Both the position numbers and the translations under genes were made by a program. A stretch of DNA of 64,000 bases from Tumebacillus algifaecis (GTDB taxonomy: Bacteria; Bacillota; Bacilli; Tumebacillales; Tumebacillaceae). The notes beneath the pieces were generated by a model. That model was not told the DNA's origin, made no database searches, and was given only the letters and a program-made list of their open reading frames with translations. Location: the NCBI RefSeq assembly GCF_002243515.1, contig NZ_CP022657.1, positions 1,975,001 through 2,039,000 on the forward strand. The letters run 5' to 3'. This document shows, in pieces, positions 7,149 through 15,473 of the stretch (its first letter is position 1; every line of letters begins with the position of its first letter).

Positions 7149-7361
7149 ATGAGTGATTTGACAATCGGGATGCAACTAAAAAAGATCAGAAAACAAACGG
7201 GTTTGTCGGTAAAAGAACTGGCTGATCGTGCAGGAGTTTCACAATCATACATCTATGCGATTGAGTCGGGAAACCGTGGCGCAAACGCTACCAAGCTGTC
7301 GAGCATCGCCCACGCGTTGGGAATTCCGGTTGCCGACCTGTATGATGTGTGGAGTCTCTAA
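7149..7361 (+). CDS. Small XRE-family HTH regulator, 70 aa
   Basis: A stand-alone helix-turn-helix protein (SinR/Xre size class): IGMQLKKIRKQTGLSVKELA, ADRAGVSQSYIYAIESGNRG for the recognition helix, then helix 4-5 (LSSIAHALGIPVADLYDV). It has no sensing domain. ATG 7149 follows GGGGAGTCAG. A nine-codon ORF (7123-7152, SD GGGGAAAG) ends by overlapping this ATG (ATGA) and might couple translation. It is transcribed away from the HTH-TPR gene and may share operators with it. The target is unknown. Confidence 0.88.
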   Translation: MSDLTIGMQLKKIRKQTGLSVKELADRAGVSQSYIYAIESGNRGANATKLSSIAHALGIPVADLYDVWSL

Positions 7362-7386
7362 CTTTAATAAATGAGGCTAAATCAAC

Positions 7387-7428
7387 AAAGGAAAAGGACA
7401 TGTCTGGGTGGACATGTCCTTTTCCTTT
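7387..7428. terminator. Long perfect hairpin terminator
   Basis: An 18-bp perfect stem (AAAGGAAAAGGACATGTC and its complement) with loop TGGGTG follows the small HTH gene. The stem is A-rich on the left arm and T-rich on the right arm, so it can end transcription from the left, and plausibly from either side. Confidence 0.75.
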
Positions 7429-7479
7429 GCCATATGGTATAACAAAAGTAGAAAGAGTTGCCTAGAGGAGGGAATGCGA

Positions 7480-8157
7480 ATGAACATCAAAATACATACG
7501 TTTGTGCTAGGGATGTTTCAGGAAAATTGCTATCTGCTGGTCGATGAAGCAACCAATCAGGCGGTGATCGTTGACCCAGGGCAGGACCCTGACGAAGTGA
7601 TCGCAGCGATCAAAGGGTTGGATGTGGTTGGCATTTGGATCACGCATGCGCATCTGGATCACATCGCGGGACTGCGCGAAGTCAAGGCGGCGGCACCGAA
7701 TGCAAAGGTGATGATCCATGAAGTGGAGAAGGACTGGCTGACCGATCCGCTGTTGAACGGTTCGGCGCGCTATCCGGACTATATCGACCCGATCGATGGG
7801 CCGGGCGCAGACGTGCTGCTAAAACACGGTGATTCGGTGACCCTCGGTGAGCACAAAATGGAAGTCCGTTTCGCACCAGGGCATTCTCCGGGCCATGTCG
7901 TCTTCGTCGGCGATGGATTCGTGCTGGCTGGCGATACCCTGTTTAACAACGGGATTGGTCGCACCGATCTGCCCGGCGGTGATACCGCGCAGTTGATCCA
8001 AAGCATCCGTGAGCAGCTTTATACGCTTCCAGAAGACACCACCGTCTACTCCGGCCATGGTCCTACCACCACGATCGGCCGCGAACGCCAATCGAACTGG
8101 GCGGTCAATGACAAAAGCGACCTGCTCTCCGGCGGGCCGAATGTACAATGGACGTAA
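7480..8157 (+). CDS. MBL-fold metallo-hydrolase (glyoxalase II-like)
   Basis: A 225-residue metallo-beta-lactamase-fold hydrolase of the YqgX/glyoxalase II-like group. The dinuclear metal site is complete: THAHLDHIAG, the His in PGHSPGHV, the Asp in LAGDTLF, and YSGHGPTTTIG. The N-terminus (FVLGMFQENCYLLVD...VDPG) is typical of the group that hydrolyses thioesters such as S-lactoyl-bacillithiol or glutathione derivatives, though the substrate is not deducible. ATG 7480 is preferred to ATG 7474 because the GAGGAGGG site is only one base from the latter. A terminator follows. Confidence 0.88.
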   Translation: MNIKIHTFVLGMFQENCYLLVDEATNQAVIVDPGQDPDEVIAAIKGLDVVGIWITHAHLDHIAGLREVKAAAPNAKVMIHEVEKDWLTDPLLNGSARYPDYIDPIDGPGADVLLKHGDSVTLGEHKMEVRFAPGHSPGHVVFVGDGFVLAGDTLFNNGIGRTDLPGGDTAQLIQSIREQLYTLPEDTTVYSGHGPTTTIGRERQSNWAVNDKSDLLSGGPNVQWT

Positions 8158-8161
8158 CATG

Positions 8162-8194
8162 AAAAAAACCCAGCCGCCGTGGCTGGGTTTTTTT
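8162..8194. terminator. Bidirectional intrinsic terminator
   Basis: AAAAAAACCCAGCC and GGCTGGGTTTTTTT pair with a five-base loop between the MBL hydrolase and the oppositely oriented YIEGIA pair. Confidence 0.9.
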
Positions 8195-8200
8195 GATCGC

Positions 8201-8392
8201 TCAGAAATCGACAACCAGAAAGACTCCGTTGGAGAGGGAGATCACTTCACCGCGCAACGCTTGGGCGAGCTCGGCGGATAACGATTGACAGGCTTCCTTG
8301 GAGTCGGCGAGGAAGGCTTGCGCTTTGCCACCGGCAAGTTGATCCTTGTCGAGTGCGATCACAGCAAGAATGTCACGGGAACGTTTTTCCAA
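8201..8392 (-). CDS. Small partner of YIEGIA protein (capping complex subunit type)
   Basis: A 63-residue soluble protein beginning at TTG 8392 (LEKRSRDILAVIALDKDQL), preceded by AAGGAG inside the end of the YIEGIA gene. It lies directly downstream of and nearly touching that gene, as a translationally coupled partner. Sequence and position fit the small proteins annotated as capping complex subunit for YIEGIA in spore formers. A longer frame to 8506 exists but would overlap the neighbour deeply and lacks a ribosome site. Function is unknown; a role with the membrane partner, probably in sporulation, is inferred. Confidence 0.65.
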   Translation of the reverse strand: MEKRSRDILAVIALDKDQLAGGKAQAFLADSKEACQSLSAELAQALRGEVISLSNGVFLVVDF

Positions 8393-8396
8393 TCCT

Positions 8397-9314
8397 TCAT
8401 TCTCCTTTTTTGGTGGGTAACAGTTGTGGATTGCGCAGCCGCGTACTTTTTTTCGTCGATTCAAGCAGTGGTACTTGCGCGACAAGTTGCAACAGCGCGC
8501 CTGCATCGCGGCGAATCGGAATCAGCGCAAAGCAGATGCGCCCCGTGTCAAAATCGCGACGCATGCAATGATAGCGTTTCAATCCCAATGTGCGCGCCGC
8601 TTCATGGACGATCGCCTGACGCTGCCCGTAGTTGGCAAGGATGATCTGCCCATCCGCATCGTGCGGTGTGATCATCACCGCCAGACCCTCTTTTTCAAAA
8701 CGTTCGCGTGCCTCAGGCAGGCCGACATTTTGTACGGGGATGTCGTCCACAAAGAGCTTGTCCTGTTCAAAGGAAATGGTGGCGATGCGGATGTCCGCGA
8801 TGTCGCCGACCGCTTTGCCTTTCGTATAGCGGCGCAGGAGCCAGAGTGTCGCGAAACCGACCGCAACTCCGGCTGGTAGATCGAGCAGGGGACGATGGCC
8901 GGGAACGAGCAACATCGTCAGCACGCAAAGAAAGGCGCTGAGTAAAGACAGGTAGTTGCGCGCCTCAAACGTTTTGGCAATCCCGTCGATGTACGCAGTC
9001 CCACGGGCGGTAAACTCCGATGTTTCGAGCTCGTGCAAGGATGCTTTTTCCATCCTGCGCACGTCGCGGAACTGCTGTATGGCCAGCGCTAAAAAGGAAA
9101 CACCGACAAAGTTTTGCGTGAGCAGCGACGGAAGCGCCACCGCACCGATAGCAGCAGCCACCGCTCCCGTCACAAGATGGAGCACAAATCCGTTCGGATA
9201 GCTGGGATACTGCCGATAATCTTCTTTCAGAGTCAACAGCCGAGCCAAGGTGCCGACGACAAAGCCGGTCGAGATCATCGTCAAATGCTCCGCAGATAAC
9301 AGGCCCTGTGCCAA
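8397..9314 (-). CDS. YIEGIA-family membrane protein
   Basis: A 305-residue protein with several hydrophobic segments in the N-terminal two thirds (for example FVLHLVTGAVAAAIGAVALP and a helix pair around residues 115-155). The family signature appears as TAYIDGIAKTFEARNYLSLL. The C-terminal third is soluble. Start TTG 9314 follows GGAGGTGAAAGG. The family is restricted to spore-forming Bacillales and is usually linked to sporulation. The next gene, about four bases downstream, is its small partner. The biochemical function is not established. Confidence 0.75.
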   Translation of the reverse strand: MAQGLLSAEHLTMISTGFVVGTLARLLTLKEDYRQYPSYPNGFVLHLVTGAVAAAIGAVALPSLLTQNFVGVSFLALAIQQFRDVRRMEKASLHELETSEFTARGTAYIDGIAKTFEARNYLSLLSAFLCVLTMLLVPGHRPLLDLPAGVAVGFATLWLLRRYTKGKAVGDIADIRIATISFEQDKLFVDDIPVQNVGLPEARERFEKEGLAVMITPHDADGQIILANYGQRQAIVHEAARTLGLKRYHCMRRDFDTGRICFALIPIRRDAGALLQLVAQVPLLESTKKSTRLRNPQLLPTKKGE

Positions 9315-9390
9315 CCTTTCACCTCCGTCAGCTTTCGTTGTGGGTAGTATGCGATTTCAGGTCATACTGTTATGCAAAGGAGGAATCGAC

Positions 9391-10041
9391 ATGGAAACGA
9401 TGTGGAAACGGTGGGCGGAACTTTCTGTGCGTCCGACGGCGATCACTGGAGCGGGCATTTCCGTCCCCAGCGGACTGCCGACGGCGGGCAAAAGATGGCG
9501 TAACTGGACGTTGAAGGAGATGTTTACCCTTGAGATGTATCGCAGTGATCCATTGACCTTCTATGACTGTTACCGCGACATGCTCCTGCAATGGCGGGAA
9601 GCCAAGCCGAATCCCGCACATGTTGCGTTAGCCGAAGCGAACGTGCGGATCATCACTCAAAATTTGGACGGGCTGCATCTGAAAGCAGACAGTGCAGAAG
9701 TGTTGGAGATTCATGGCAACCTGCGCGAGTTGATCTGTGAAATTTGTTTCGCACTCTATCCATCCCATGTTGCTGAACACAATCGGATGCCGAAATGCCC
9801 GACCTGTGCCAAACCGCTCAAACCCAACATCGTCTTGTCCGGAGAGGACGTCCGCCACATCGCGGAGGCGGCCGATTGGGTGGGTCAAGCCGATCTGTTG
9901 TTGATCGTCGGAACGAAGCTTGAGATGGAGCCGATCTGCTCCTTGCCGAGGATTGCCAAGTCAAACGGGGTGCCGATCATCCACTGCAACAAAAAAGCGG
10001 AAGTGTTGTTGCCGGAAGTATGCAGATTGCTGAAAACATGA
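9391..10041 (+). CDS. Sir2-family (sirtuin-like) protein, divergent
   Basis: A 216-residue sirtuin-like protein. Seen: GAGISVPSGLP at 20-30 for NAD binding, TQNLDGLH at 89-96, the catalytic His in EIHGNL (H108), a zinc module of CEIC (116-119) and CPTC (136-139), and GTKLEMEPICSLP near the C-terminus. Sirtuins remove acyl groups from lysine using NAD. The copy is unusual: the Asp-Phe-Arg that normally follows SGIP is replaced by TAGKRW, so activity may differ. ATG 9391 follows an ideal AAAGGAGGA. It is divergent from the YIEGIA pair. Confidence 0.8.
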   Translation: METMWKRWAELSVRPTAITGAGISVPSGLPTAGKRWRNWTLKEMFTLEMYRSDPLTFYDCYRDMLLQWREAKPNPAHVALAEANVRIITQNLDGLHLKADSAEVLEIHGNLRELICEICFALYPSHVAEHNRMPKCPTCAKPLKPNIVLSGEDVRHIAEAADWVGQADLLLIVGTKLEMEPICSLPRIAKSNGVPIIHCNKKAEVLLPEVCRLLKT

Positions 10042-10046
10042 AGAAA

Positions 10047-10068
10047 CCCCTGTGGAAATCCACAGGGG
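10047..10068. terminator. Hairpin between convergent genes
   Basis: CCCCTGTGGA and TCCACAGGGG pair tightly. T residues follow only in the minus-strand reading (TTTCTTC), so it more likely ends the small membrane-protein gene. Confidence 0.5.
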
Positions 10069-10110
10069 CCATGTTAGGTGTATATACTAGATATACGAGC
10101 GAATTGTTAG

Positions 10111-10275
10111 CTACCAGCGTGCTTCCGGACCTGCAGTGATGAATGCGATCGCCAAGAATGCACCAGCAAAACCGACGAGGATCGTAGCAAATGCAGCAGC
10201 ATTTACCGACAACAACAGACCGAATACTGCCATGACCAAACACATAAGTGCAATACCCATATAATAACGGTACAC
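10111..10275 (-). CDS. Small two-span membrane protein, 54 aa
   Basis: A short ORF from GTG 10275 to TAG 10111 with GGGAGGG seven bases before the start. The product (start VYRYYMGIALMCLVMAVFGL) has two hydrophobic helices separated by SVNAAA and ends in the polar tail GPEARW. No family is recognised. Codon use and the ribosome site support a real gene. It converges on the sirtuin gene and could share the hairpin at 10047. Confidence 0.6.
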   Translation of the reverse strand: MYRYYMGIALMCLVMAVFGLLLSVNAAAFATILVGFAGAFLAIAFITAGPEARW

Positions 10276-10468
10276 AGGAGTCCCTCCCAACGCTCTGAAT
10301 TTCTATTAGTCATGATACCACTATTTTTCAAAGCTATGCAACAGATTTCACCTACTGGATGGTGTCTTTCACAAACTCGTAAGATTTGGCAGAAAGAAGG
10401 GTTGGCTTCTGGCCTAATTTTCAAAATTCAATTAAAATAAAGACAGATGAGAAAGGGGGGCGCACTTC

Positions 10469-11977
10469 ATGTCGGACAAAAAGCAACGAGGCTATGTGGT
10501 GGCGCTCGATCAAGGCACAACTTCTTCGCGGGCGATTGTGTTTAACCGAAACGCCCAAGCGGTTGCAGCAGATCATCTTCCTCTTTCACAGCACTACCCA
10601 GCGCCTGGTCATGTCGAACATGATGCGCTCGAAATCTGGGACACGCAGTTGCTTGTATTGCAAAACGCCTTGCAATCTGCGGGCATCTCAGCTGACGAGG
10701 TGGCGGCAATCGGCATCACCAATCAGCGGGAGACGACGGTGATCTGGAACAAGGCGACCGGGCAGCCGATCCACAACGCCATCGTCTGGCAGTGTCGCCG
10801 AACGGCTGGGCGCTGTGACGAGCTCCGACTGGCTGGATGCGCGGACATGATCCGCGCCAAGACGGGATTGGTTCTCGACGCCTATTTTTCGGCAACCAAG
10901 GCCGAGTGGATGCTCAATGCGTCGCCTGAACTGCGCGAGCAGGCAGAACGTGGAGAGCTTCTGTTCGGAACGATCGACACTTGGCTGATCTGGAAGCTGA
11001 CCGCAGGGAGACTCCACATCACCGATGTGACCAACGCCTCGCGCACGATGCTGTTCAACATCCATTCACTCGATTGGGATGATGAACTGCTCGCCCTCTT
11101 TGGCATTCCTCGTGCGATGTTGCCGGAAGTGCGCGGGTCGAGCGAAGTGTACGGCAAGACTTGTACCGGCGTGCTGGGCGTGGAAGTACCGATCGCGGGC
11201 ATCGCAGGGGATCAGCAGGCCGCCTTGTTCGGACAGGGCTGTTTTACACAAGGCATGGCGAAAAACACATATGGCACCGGATGCTTTTTGCTGATGAATA
11301 CCGGATCGAAGCCAACCGTGTCGCATCAAGGGCTGTTGACCACCATCGCTTGGAAGGTTGGAGATGATGTGCAGTACGCGCTGGAAGGCAGCGTTTTTAT
11401 CGCTGGAGCTGGAGTCCAATGGCTTCGCGATGAACTGCGCATCGTAGAAGATGCTGCCGAATCGGAACAGCTGGCCATTTCGGTGCCTGATACGGGCGGT
11501 GTCTACATCGTGCCTGCTTTCACCGGGCTTGGCGCGCCATATTGGGATGCGTATGCGCGAGGTTCGATCTTCGGACTGACCCGCGATACGTCGCGAGCGC
11601 ACATCGCACGGGCGATGCTGGAAGCGATCGCCTATCAAACCCGCGACGTGCTCGATGCGATGCAAGCGGATGCCGGCCTTGAGATCACACAGCTGCTCGT
11701 CGATGGTGGCGCGACGCAAAACAACTTCTTGATGCAGTTCCAAGCTGACCTGCTCGGTGCGAAGGTCGTGCGGCCCCAGCACCATGAGTCCACAGCCAGA
11801 GGTGCCGCTTTTTTGGCTGGGCTTGCGATCGGTTTTTGGGGAAGCATGGAAGACTTGCAGCGCATCGGTTGGGAAGAGACCGCATTTCTGCCGCAGATGG
11901 AGGCGGCGGAACGCGAGCTACGCTATGCGGGGTGGAAGCGGGCGGTCGAACGTACAGGGGGATGGATATCGCCCTAG
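10469..11977 (+). CDS. glpK: Glycerol kinase
   Basis: A 502-residue FGGY-family kinase that phosphorylates glycerol to glycerol 3-phosphate. Clear motifs: [41 protein letters not shown], the [14 protein letters not shown] region, [23 protein letters not shown] and [20 protein letters not shown]. Many Firmicute enzymes carry a His, phosphorylated by HPr, in the loop just before VPI-GIAGDQQ; here that loop reads [15 protein letters not shown] with no His, so PTS control may be missing. The gene stands alone: no glpF, glpD or glpP is visible. ATG 10469 has a GAAAGGGGGG site. Confidence 0.95.
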   Translation: MSDKKQRGYVVALDQGTTSSRAIVFNRNAQAVAADHLPLSQHYPAPGHVEHDALEIWDTQLLVLQNALQSAGISADEVAAIGITNQRETTVIWNKATGQPIHNAIVWQCRRTAGRCDELRLAGCADMIRAKTGLVLDAYFSATKAEWMLNASPELREQAERGELLFGTIDTWLIWKLTAGRLHITDVTNASRTMLFNIHSLDWDDELLALFGIPRAMLPEVRGSSEVYGKTCTGVLGVEVPIAGIAGDQQAALFGQGCFTQGMAKNTYGTGCFLLMNTGSKPTVSHQGLLTTIAWKVGDDVQYALEGSVFIAGAGVQWLRDELRIVEDAAESEQLAISVPDTGGVYIVPAFTGLGAPYWDAYARGSIFGLTRDTSRAHIARAMLEAIAYQTRDVLDAMQADAGLEITQLLVDGGATQNNFLMQFQADLLGAKVVRPQHHESTARGAAFLAGLAIGFWGSMEDLQRIGWEETAFLPQMEAAERELRYAGWKRAVERTGGWISP

Positions 11978-12081
11978 TGGGAAAAACTTTCCTTGGTGTT
12001 TTCAGGTGAAAAAGGTATAATGACAGAGAAGAATATTTCCATATGCGAAAGTTTTGAAAGCGCGAAAAGGGGGACCTTGAG

Positions 12082-13497
12082 ATGAATTTTAACCTCGGTA
12101 CATATCAAGCGGGCAAGACGACGATCCTGCCTGTGTTTATCGGTCAAAATGTGGAGAAACTCGGCCTGAAGCTGAGCGATTATCATGGTAAGAAGAAGGA
12201 TCATGTCGTATGGTTTGATGCGGAAGGCACTCGCTTTGTCGTCATCGGCCTCGGCGATGTGAAGAAGTTCGATCTGAACAAATTCCGTGACGTGGTAGCT
12301 TTTGGCGCGCGCGCAGCACGCAAAGAAGGCGTTTCTGACGTGACCGTCCTGCTTCCGGAAGGCACCTCTTTCTCCAATGAAGACCTCGTGCACACAGTAG
12401 CTGAAGGCTATGTGATGGGCGAGTACCAATTTAATAAATACAAGGCGAATAAAGAAGAAAGCACGGTGAAAAACATCACCGTCGCTTCCCTCGATGGCGA
12501 CTTGACCGGTCTGGAAGGCGCGCTGAACCGCGGTAAAATCTACGGTGAAGGCACTGTGATCGCTCGCGAGCTGAACAATGAGCCGACCAACAAAATGCGT
12601 CCGTTCGATCTGGCAGACTACGTGGTAAATCTGTTCAAAGACTCGGGTGCTACAGTTGAGCTCTTCAAAGGCGCAGAGCTCGAAGAAAAGCAGTACAACG
12701 GCCTGATCGCAGTCGGTCGCGGTTCCGCGCACAAGCCGGTCATGATCAAGATCAACTTCCAAAACGACACCTCCAAACAAGCGACCGCACTGGTCGGCAA
12801 AGGTCTGACCTTTGACGTAGGCGGTTATTCCTTGAAGCTGTCCCGCGACCTGTCCGACATGCGGATGGACATGGGTGGTGCGGCCGCTACTGTCGGTGCA
12901 ATGTACATCCTGACCCGTCTGAACGCTCCGGTCAATGTGGTCGGCATCATCGCTTCTGCAGAAAACTTGATCGACAACAACGCGCTGCTGCCGGGCGAGA
13001 TCATCGAATACCGCAACGGTAAGTCCGTTTCGATCGGCAACACCGACGCGGAAGGCCGCCTCGTGCTGGCGGATGCGCTGATCCTCTCCCAAGAGATCGG
13101 TGCTGAGCGTGTCATCGACATTGCGACCCTGACTGGCGCTTGCATGCGTGCACTGGGTTCCAAAATGTCCGGCCTGTTCGCTAACGATGAAAGCGTTGCA
13201 AACGCGGTAAAAGAAGCGGCAAACTACACCGGTGAAAAAGTGTGGGAACTCCCGCTGTTCGACGAGTACGAAGATCTTCTGTACTCCCCGATCGCCGATA
13301 TGGCGAACATCGGCTCCGGCGACCTGGCAGGCGCGATCACCGCGGCGCTGTTCCTGCGCAACTTTGTCGGCGAGAACCAAAAGTGGGCGCATGTCGATAT
13401 GGCAGGCCCGATGGCTGTCAACCGTTCGCACTCGTACAGCAATGAAGGCGCAACCGGCTATGGTGCACGTTTGCTGGCCGATTTTGCACAGCGCTAA
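12082..13497 (+). CDS. Leucyl aminopeptidase (M17), first copy
   Basis: A 471-residue cytosolic M17 aminopeptidase that removes N-terminal residues from peptides using two metal ions. The catalytic C-terminal domain is intact: LVGKGLTFDVGGYSLK, the MDMGGAAA stretch, and NTDAEGRLVLADALIL; ITAALFLRNFV and WAHVDMAGP close the domain. The N-terminal macro-like domain is more divergent. ATG 12082 follows AAAGGGGGACC. A second, distinct M17 gene lies at 26848. The two small genes downstream may be co-transcribed. Confidence 0.93.
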   Translation: MNFNLGTYQAGKTTILPVFIGQNVEKLGLKLSDYHGKKKDHVVWFDAEGTRFVVIGLGDVKKFDLNKFRDVVAFGARAARKEGVSDVTVLLPEGTSFSNEDLVHTVAEGYVMGEYQFNKYKANKEESTVKNITVASLDGDLTGLEGALNRGKIYGEGTVIARELNNEPTNKMRPFDLADYVVNLFKDSGATVELFKGAELEEKQYNGLIAVGRGSAHKPVMIKINFQNDTSKQATALVGKGLTFDVGGYSLKLSRDLSDMRMDMGGAAATVGAMYILTRLNAPVNVVGIIASAENLIDNNALLPGEIIEYRNGKSVSIGNTDAEGRLVLADALILSQEIGAERVIDIATLTGACMRALGSKMSGLFANDESVANAVKEAANYTGEKVWELPLFDEYEDLLYSPIADMANIGSGDLAGAITAALFLRNFVGENQKWAHVDMAGPMAVNRSHSYSNEGATGYGARLLADFAQR

Positions 13498-13522
13498 TCG
13501 CGCTGACTGAGAGGCAACAAGC

Positions 13523-13807
13523 ATGTCCTATTATCGTTTTTGGTGGCGGACGTGTCTCATCTTTTGCCCAACCGTCTTTCTGATCCTGTATCTGAGTGGA
13601 GTCTCGTTGCTCTATTCGCTGCTTTCGGGACTTGGCGTGGCAGTGATCGGGTTGCTTTTGATCTTGCCATTCATCTTTATCTTCTCTCGGGTGGACCGTT
13701 CGATGTGGTCCCCCGAAGAGGAGATCAAGCGCAAACTTCGCTACCAGCAGAAGTTGCGAGAGTGGGAAGGCCAGGATGACGAGGAGGAAGAAGAGCGCGA
13801 ACGCTAA
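13523..13807 (+). CDS. Hypothetical two-span membrane protein, 94 aa
   Basis: Two hydrophobic helices (about residues 10-28 and 32-56, e.g. GLGVAVIGLLLILPFIFIF) are followed by a highly charged cytoplasmic tail with a Glu/Arg run (DDEEEEERER). ATG 13523 follows GAGAGGCAAC. I do not recognise a family. It follows the M17 gene closely and precedes another unknown gene. Confidence 0.65.
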   Translation: MSYYRFWWRTCLIFCPTVFLILYLSGVSLLYSLLSGLGVAVIGLLLILPFIFIFSRVDRSMWSPEEEIKRKLRYQQKLREWEGQDDEEEEERER

Positions 13808-13831
13808 CCATTGGAAGCGAGGAGCCTGGAA

Positions 13832-14191
13832 ATGTATTACGCTTATGTTCTCGAACAGAGCCGAAAAGCAAAAGCGACGCGCAGCGCCTATGAGCATTGC
13901 AAGTCGCATACGAAATCGCCGCTTTTGCCGCCGGTCACCATCGCCGATTTTCCGTTGACAGACGGGGTGGCGGTGCCGCAGCAGGATAAGCACCGCGTGC
14001 TCAACCTGCGCCTGCACGATGAGCATCTCAGCCCATATCTGAAGTCGAACGCTTCCTTGTTCCATCTGCTGATGATCGACGACAAGACCGAAACAAAGAT
14101 CTATCGTGCAGAAAATGGCTGGATGCTCGTCTTTGAAGGCATTCAAGCTCAACCGAAACCTTTTGGACAAAACGGATTCGATCTGCGGTAG
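13832..14191 (+). CDS. Hypothetical protein, 119 aa
   Basis: A soluble protein starting MYYAYVLEQSRKAK, basic at the N-terminus, with a central hydrophobic strand (SLFHLLMIDDKTETKIY) and a Trp-rich strand (ENGWMLVFEG). ATG 13832 is preferred to 13811 because GAGGAG lies in between. There are no recognisable catalytic motifs. It is followed by a terminator shared with the SLH gene on the other strand. Confidence 0.6.
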   Translation: MYYAYVLEQSRKAKATRSAYEHCKSHTKSPLLPPVTIADFPLTDGVAVPQQDKHRVLNLRLHDEHLSPYLKSNASLFHLLMIDDKTETKIYRAENGWMLVFEGIQAQPKPFGQNGFDLR

Positions 14192-14204
14192 AGTTGACGG
14201 TACG

Positions 14205-14235
14205 AAAAACACCATCCTCGGGGATGGTGTTTTTT
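14205..14235. terminator. Bidirectional intrinsic terminator
   Basis: AAAAACACCATCC and GGATGGTGTTTTTT form a stable stem between convergent genes. Confidence 0.9.
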
Positions 14236-14238
14236 CAT

Positions 14239-15468
14239 TTACTCAGGGTATTTGAGCAGAGGTGGGAAGACGTCAATATTGACGACCGTGTTGTTGAGAA
14301 TCGTGAGTCCTACTTTGTCACCGACTTTGACATCGGCAAACGTTTTCGTTTTGCCATTCATGATGACCGGAGCATCTGTTGCGATGTCGAGCGTCAGTTT
14401 TTTACTCGCCTGTTTTAAGGCGGTCTTCGATTGCAGCAACACGGTGATCTTCCCTTTCTTGTTCGCTTGCGGAGCTGTGTAGGCCAGCACCTGCCCGTGT
14501 GCAAACGATTCGAACTGCTCATGTTGCGGTGCTTGCTTTTTCGCCTGGATAAAGACGATTTGGCCCCGCTCATTCAGGAAGACGCGCACGTTCATCCCAA
14601 CTTGCAGTTGGGAGGCGGAGGAGATCTTTTCATCGATGAACACGTAATAGGTGCTGGCGAACTTCAGGTTGAGGTCTTGATGTGTGCGGCTTTTAAAAGT
14701 CAAGCCTTCAGATGTGACCATGGCGATCGTGCCGGTCAGTTGACCTTGGGTCTGCACTTGAAGGTCCTCATCATATTCAAAGCGGTTTTCTGCATGGCAG
14801 AGGATGACGGCCATCTCGTTGCGTTTGACCGGCTTGTTCGGCTGGAACGTTTTGTCCGGATAGCCGAGCAGGATACCTTTTTCGACAGCGACCGCTATGT
14901 ATCCCACCGCGTCCGCTTTAATTGCAGAAGCGTCTTTGAAGGACAATTTGTCTTCTCGATGTGCTTCTGCTTCCGCTTGTAGTCCGATAGCGCGAACGAC
15001 CAGTTCGGTCACCCATTTGCGATCTGCGCTTGCCTGTGGGGCGAGCAGGCTGTCTTGATCAAGCAAGTCGTTTTGAATGGCAAGCGCGACGAACGGGCGT
15101 GCCCACGTTGAAACTTTTGCTGCGTCTTGCAGTGCGAGCGGTACTTCTTTTAGAGCGAGCGCATTGTCGGTCAATCCCATCGCGCGGACGGTCATGACGA
15201 TCGCTTCTTCGTGTGAGACGTTGGCGCTCGGATGGAATTGACCAGAGCCGTCGCCGCGGATGATACCTTTGGTACTAGCTTCGGTGATAAAGCGCAACGC
15301 CCAATCATCTCGATGTACATCGAGGAAGCGCAGACTTGCTTGGAAAGCGCCTAGGATCGAGCCGCTCGTTCTGGTGTCATTGTTTGCAGGCATCGTTGCC
15401 AGTGCAGATGTGCTGCTGAGTGTTGTGATCATCGTTGTGGCGAGTAGAAGGGAGAGTCTTTTTTTCAT
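14239..15468 (-). CDS. SLH-domain cell-surface protein
   Basis: A 409-residue secreted protein. It has a signal peptide (MKKRLSLLLATTMITT...SALA) and three S-layer homology modules at about residues 48-98, 110-160 and 178-235 (for example WALRFITEASTKGIIRGDG and GILLGYPDKTFQPNKPVKR). The C-terminal half is beta-rich, without a known domain (repeated phrases such as VGMNVRVFL and VGDKVGLTI suggest small barrels). SLH modules anchor proteins to pyruvylated wall polysaccharide. ATG 15468 has AAGGAGTGATTCGA; the open frame further upstream overlaps the glycosylase gene. The ribosome site lies in the last codons of that DNA-repair gene, an odd coupling. Confidence 0.88.
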   Translation of the reverse strand: MKKRLSLLLATTMITTLSSTSALATMPANNDTRTSGSILGAFQASLRFLDVHRDDWALRFITEASTKGIIRGDGSGQFHPSANVSHEEAIVMTVRAMGLTDNALALKEVPLALQDAAKVSTWARPFVALAIQNDLLDQDSLLAPQASADRKWVTELVVRAIGLQAEAEAHREDKLSFKDASAIKADAVGYIAVAVEKGILLGYPDKTFQPNKPVKRNEMAVILCHAENRFEYDEDLQVQTQGQLTGTIAMVTSEGLTFKSRTHQDLNLKFASTYYVFIDEKISSASQLQVGMNVRVFLNERGQIVFIQAKKQAPQHEQFESFAHGQVLAYTAPQANKKGKITVLLQSKTALKQASKKLTLDIATDAPVIMNGKTKTFADVKVGDKVGLTILNNTVVNIDVFPPLLKYPE

Positions 15469-15473
15469 TCGAA

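Noticed and set aside
11974-13524. 516-codon open frame on the minus strand opposite the first M17 aminopeptidase
   Set aside because: It mirrors a clear protein-coding gene and has no domain features of its own; long antisense frames are common in GC-rich codons.
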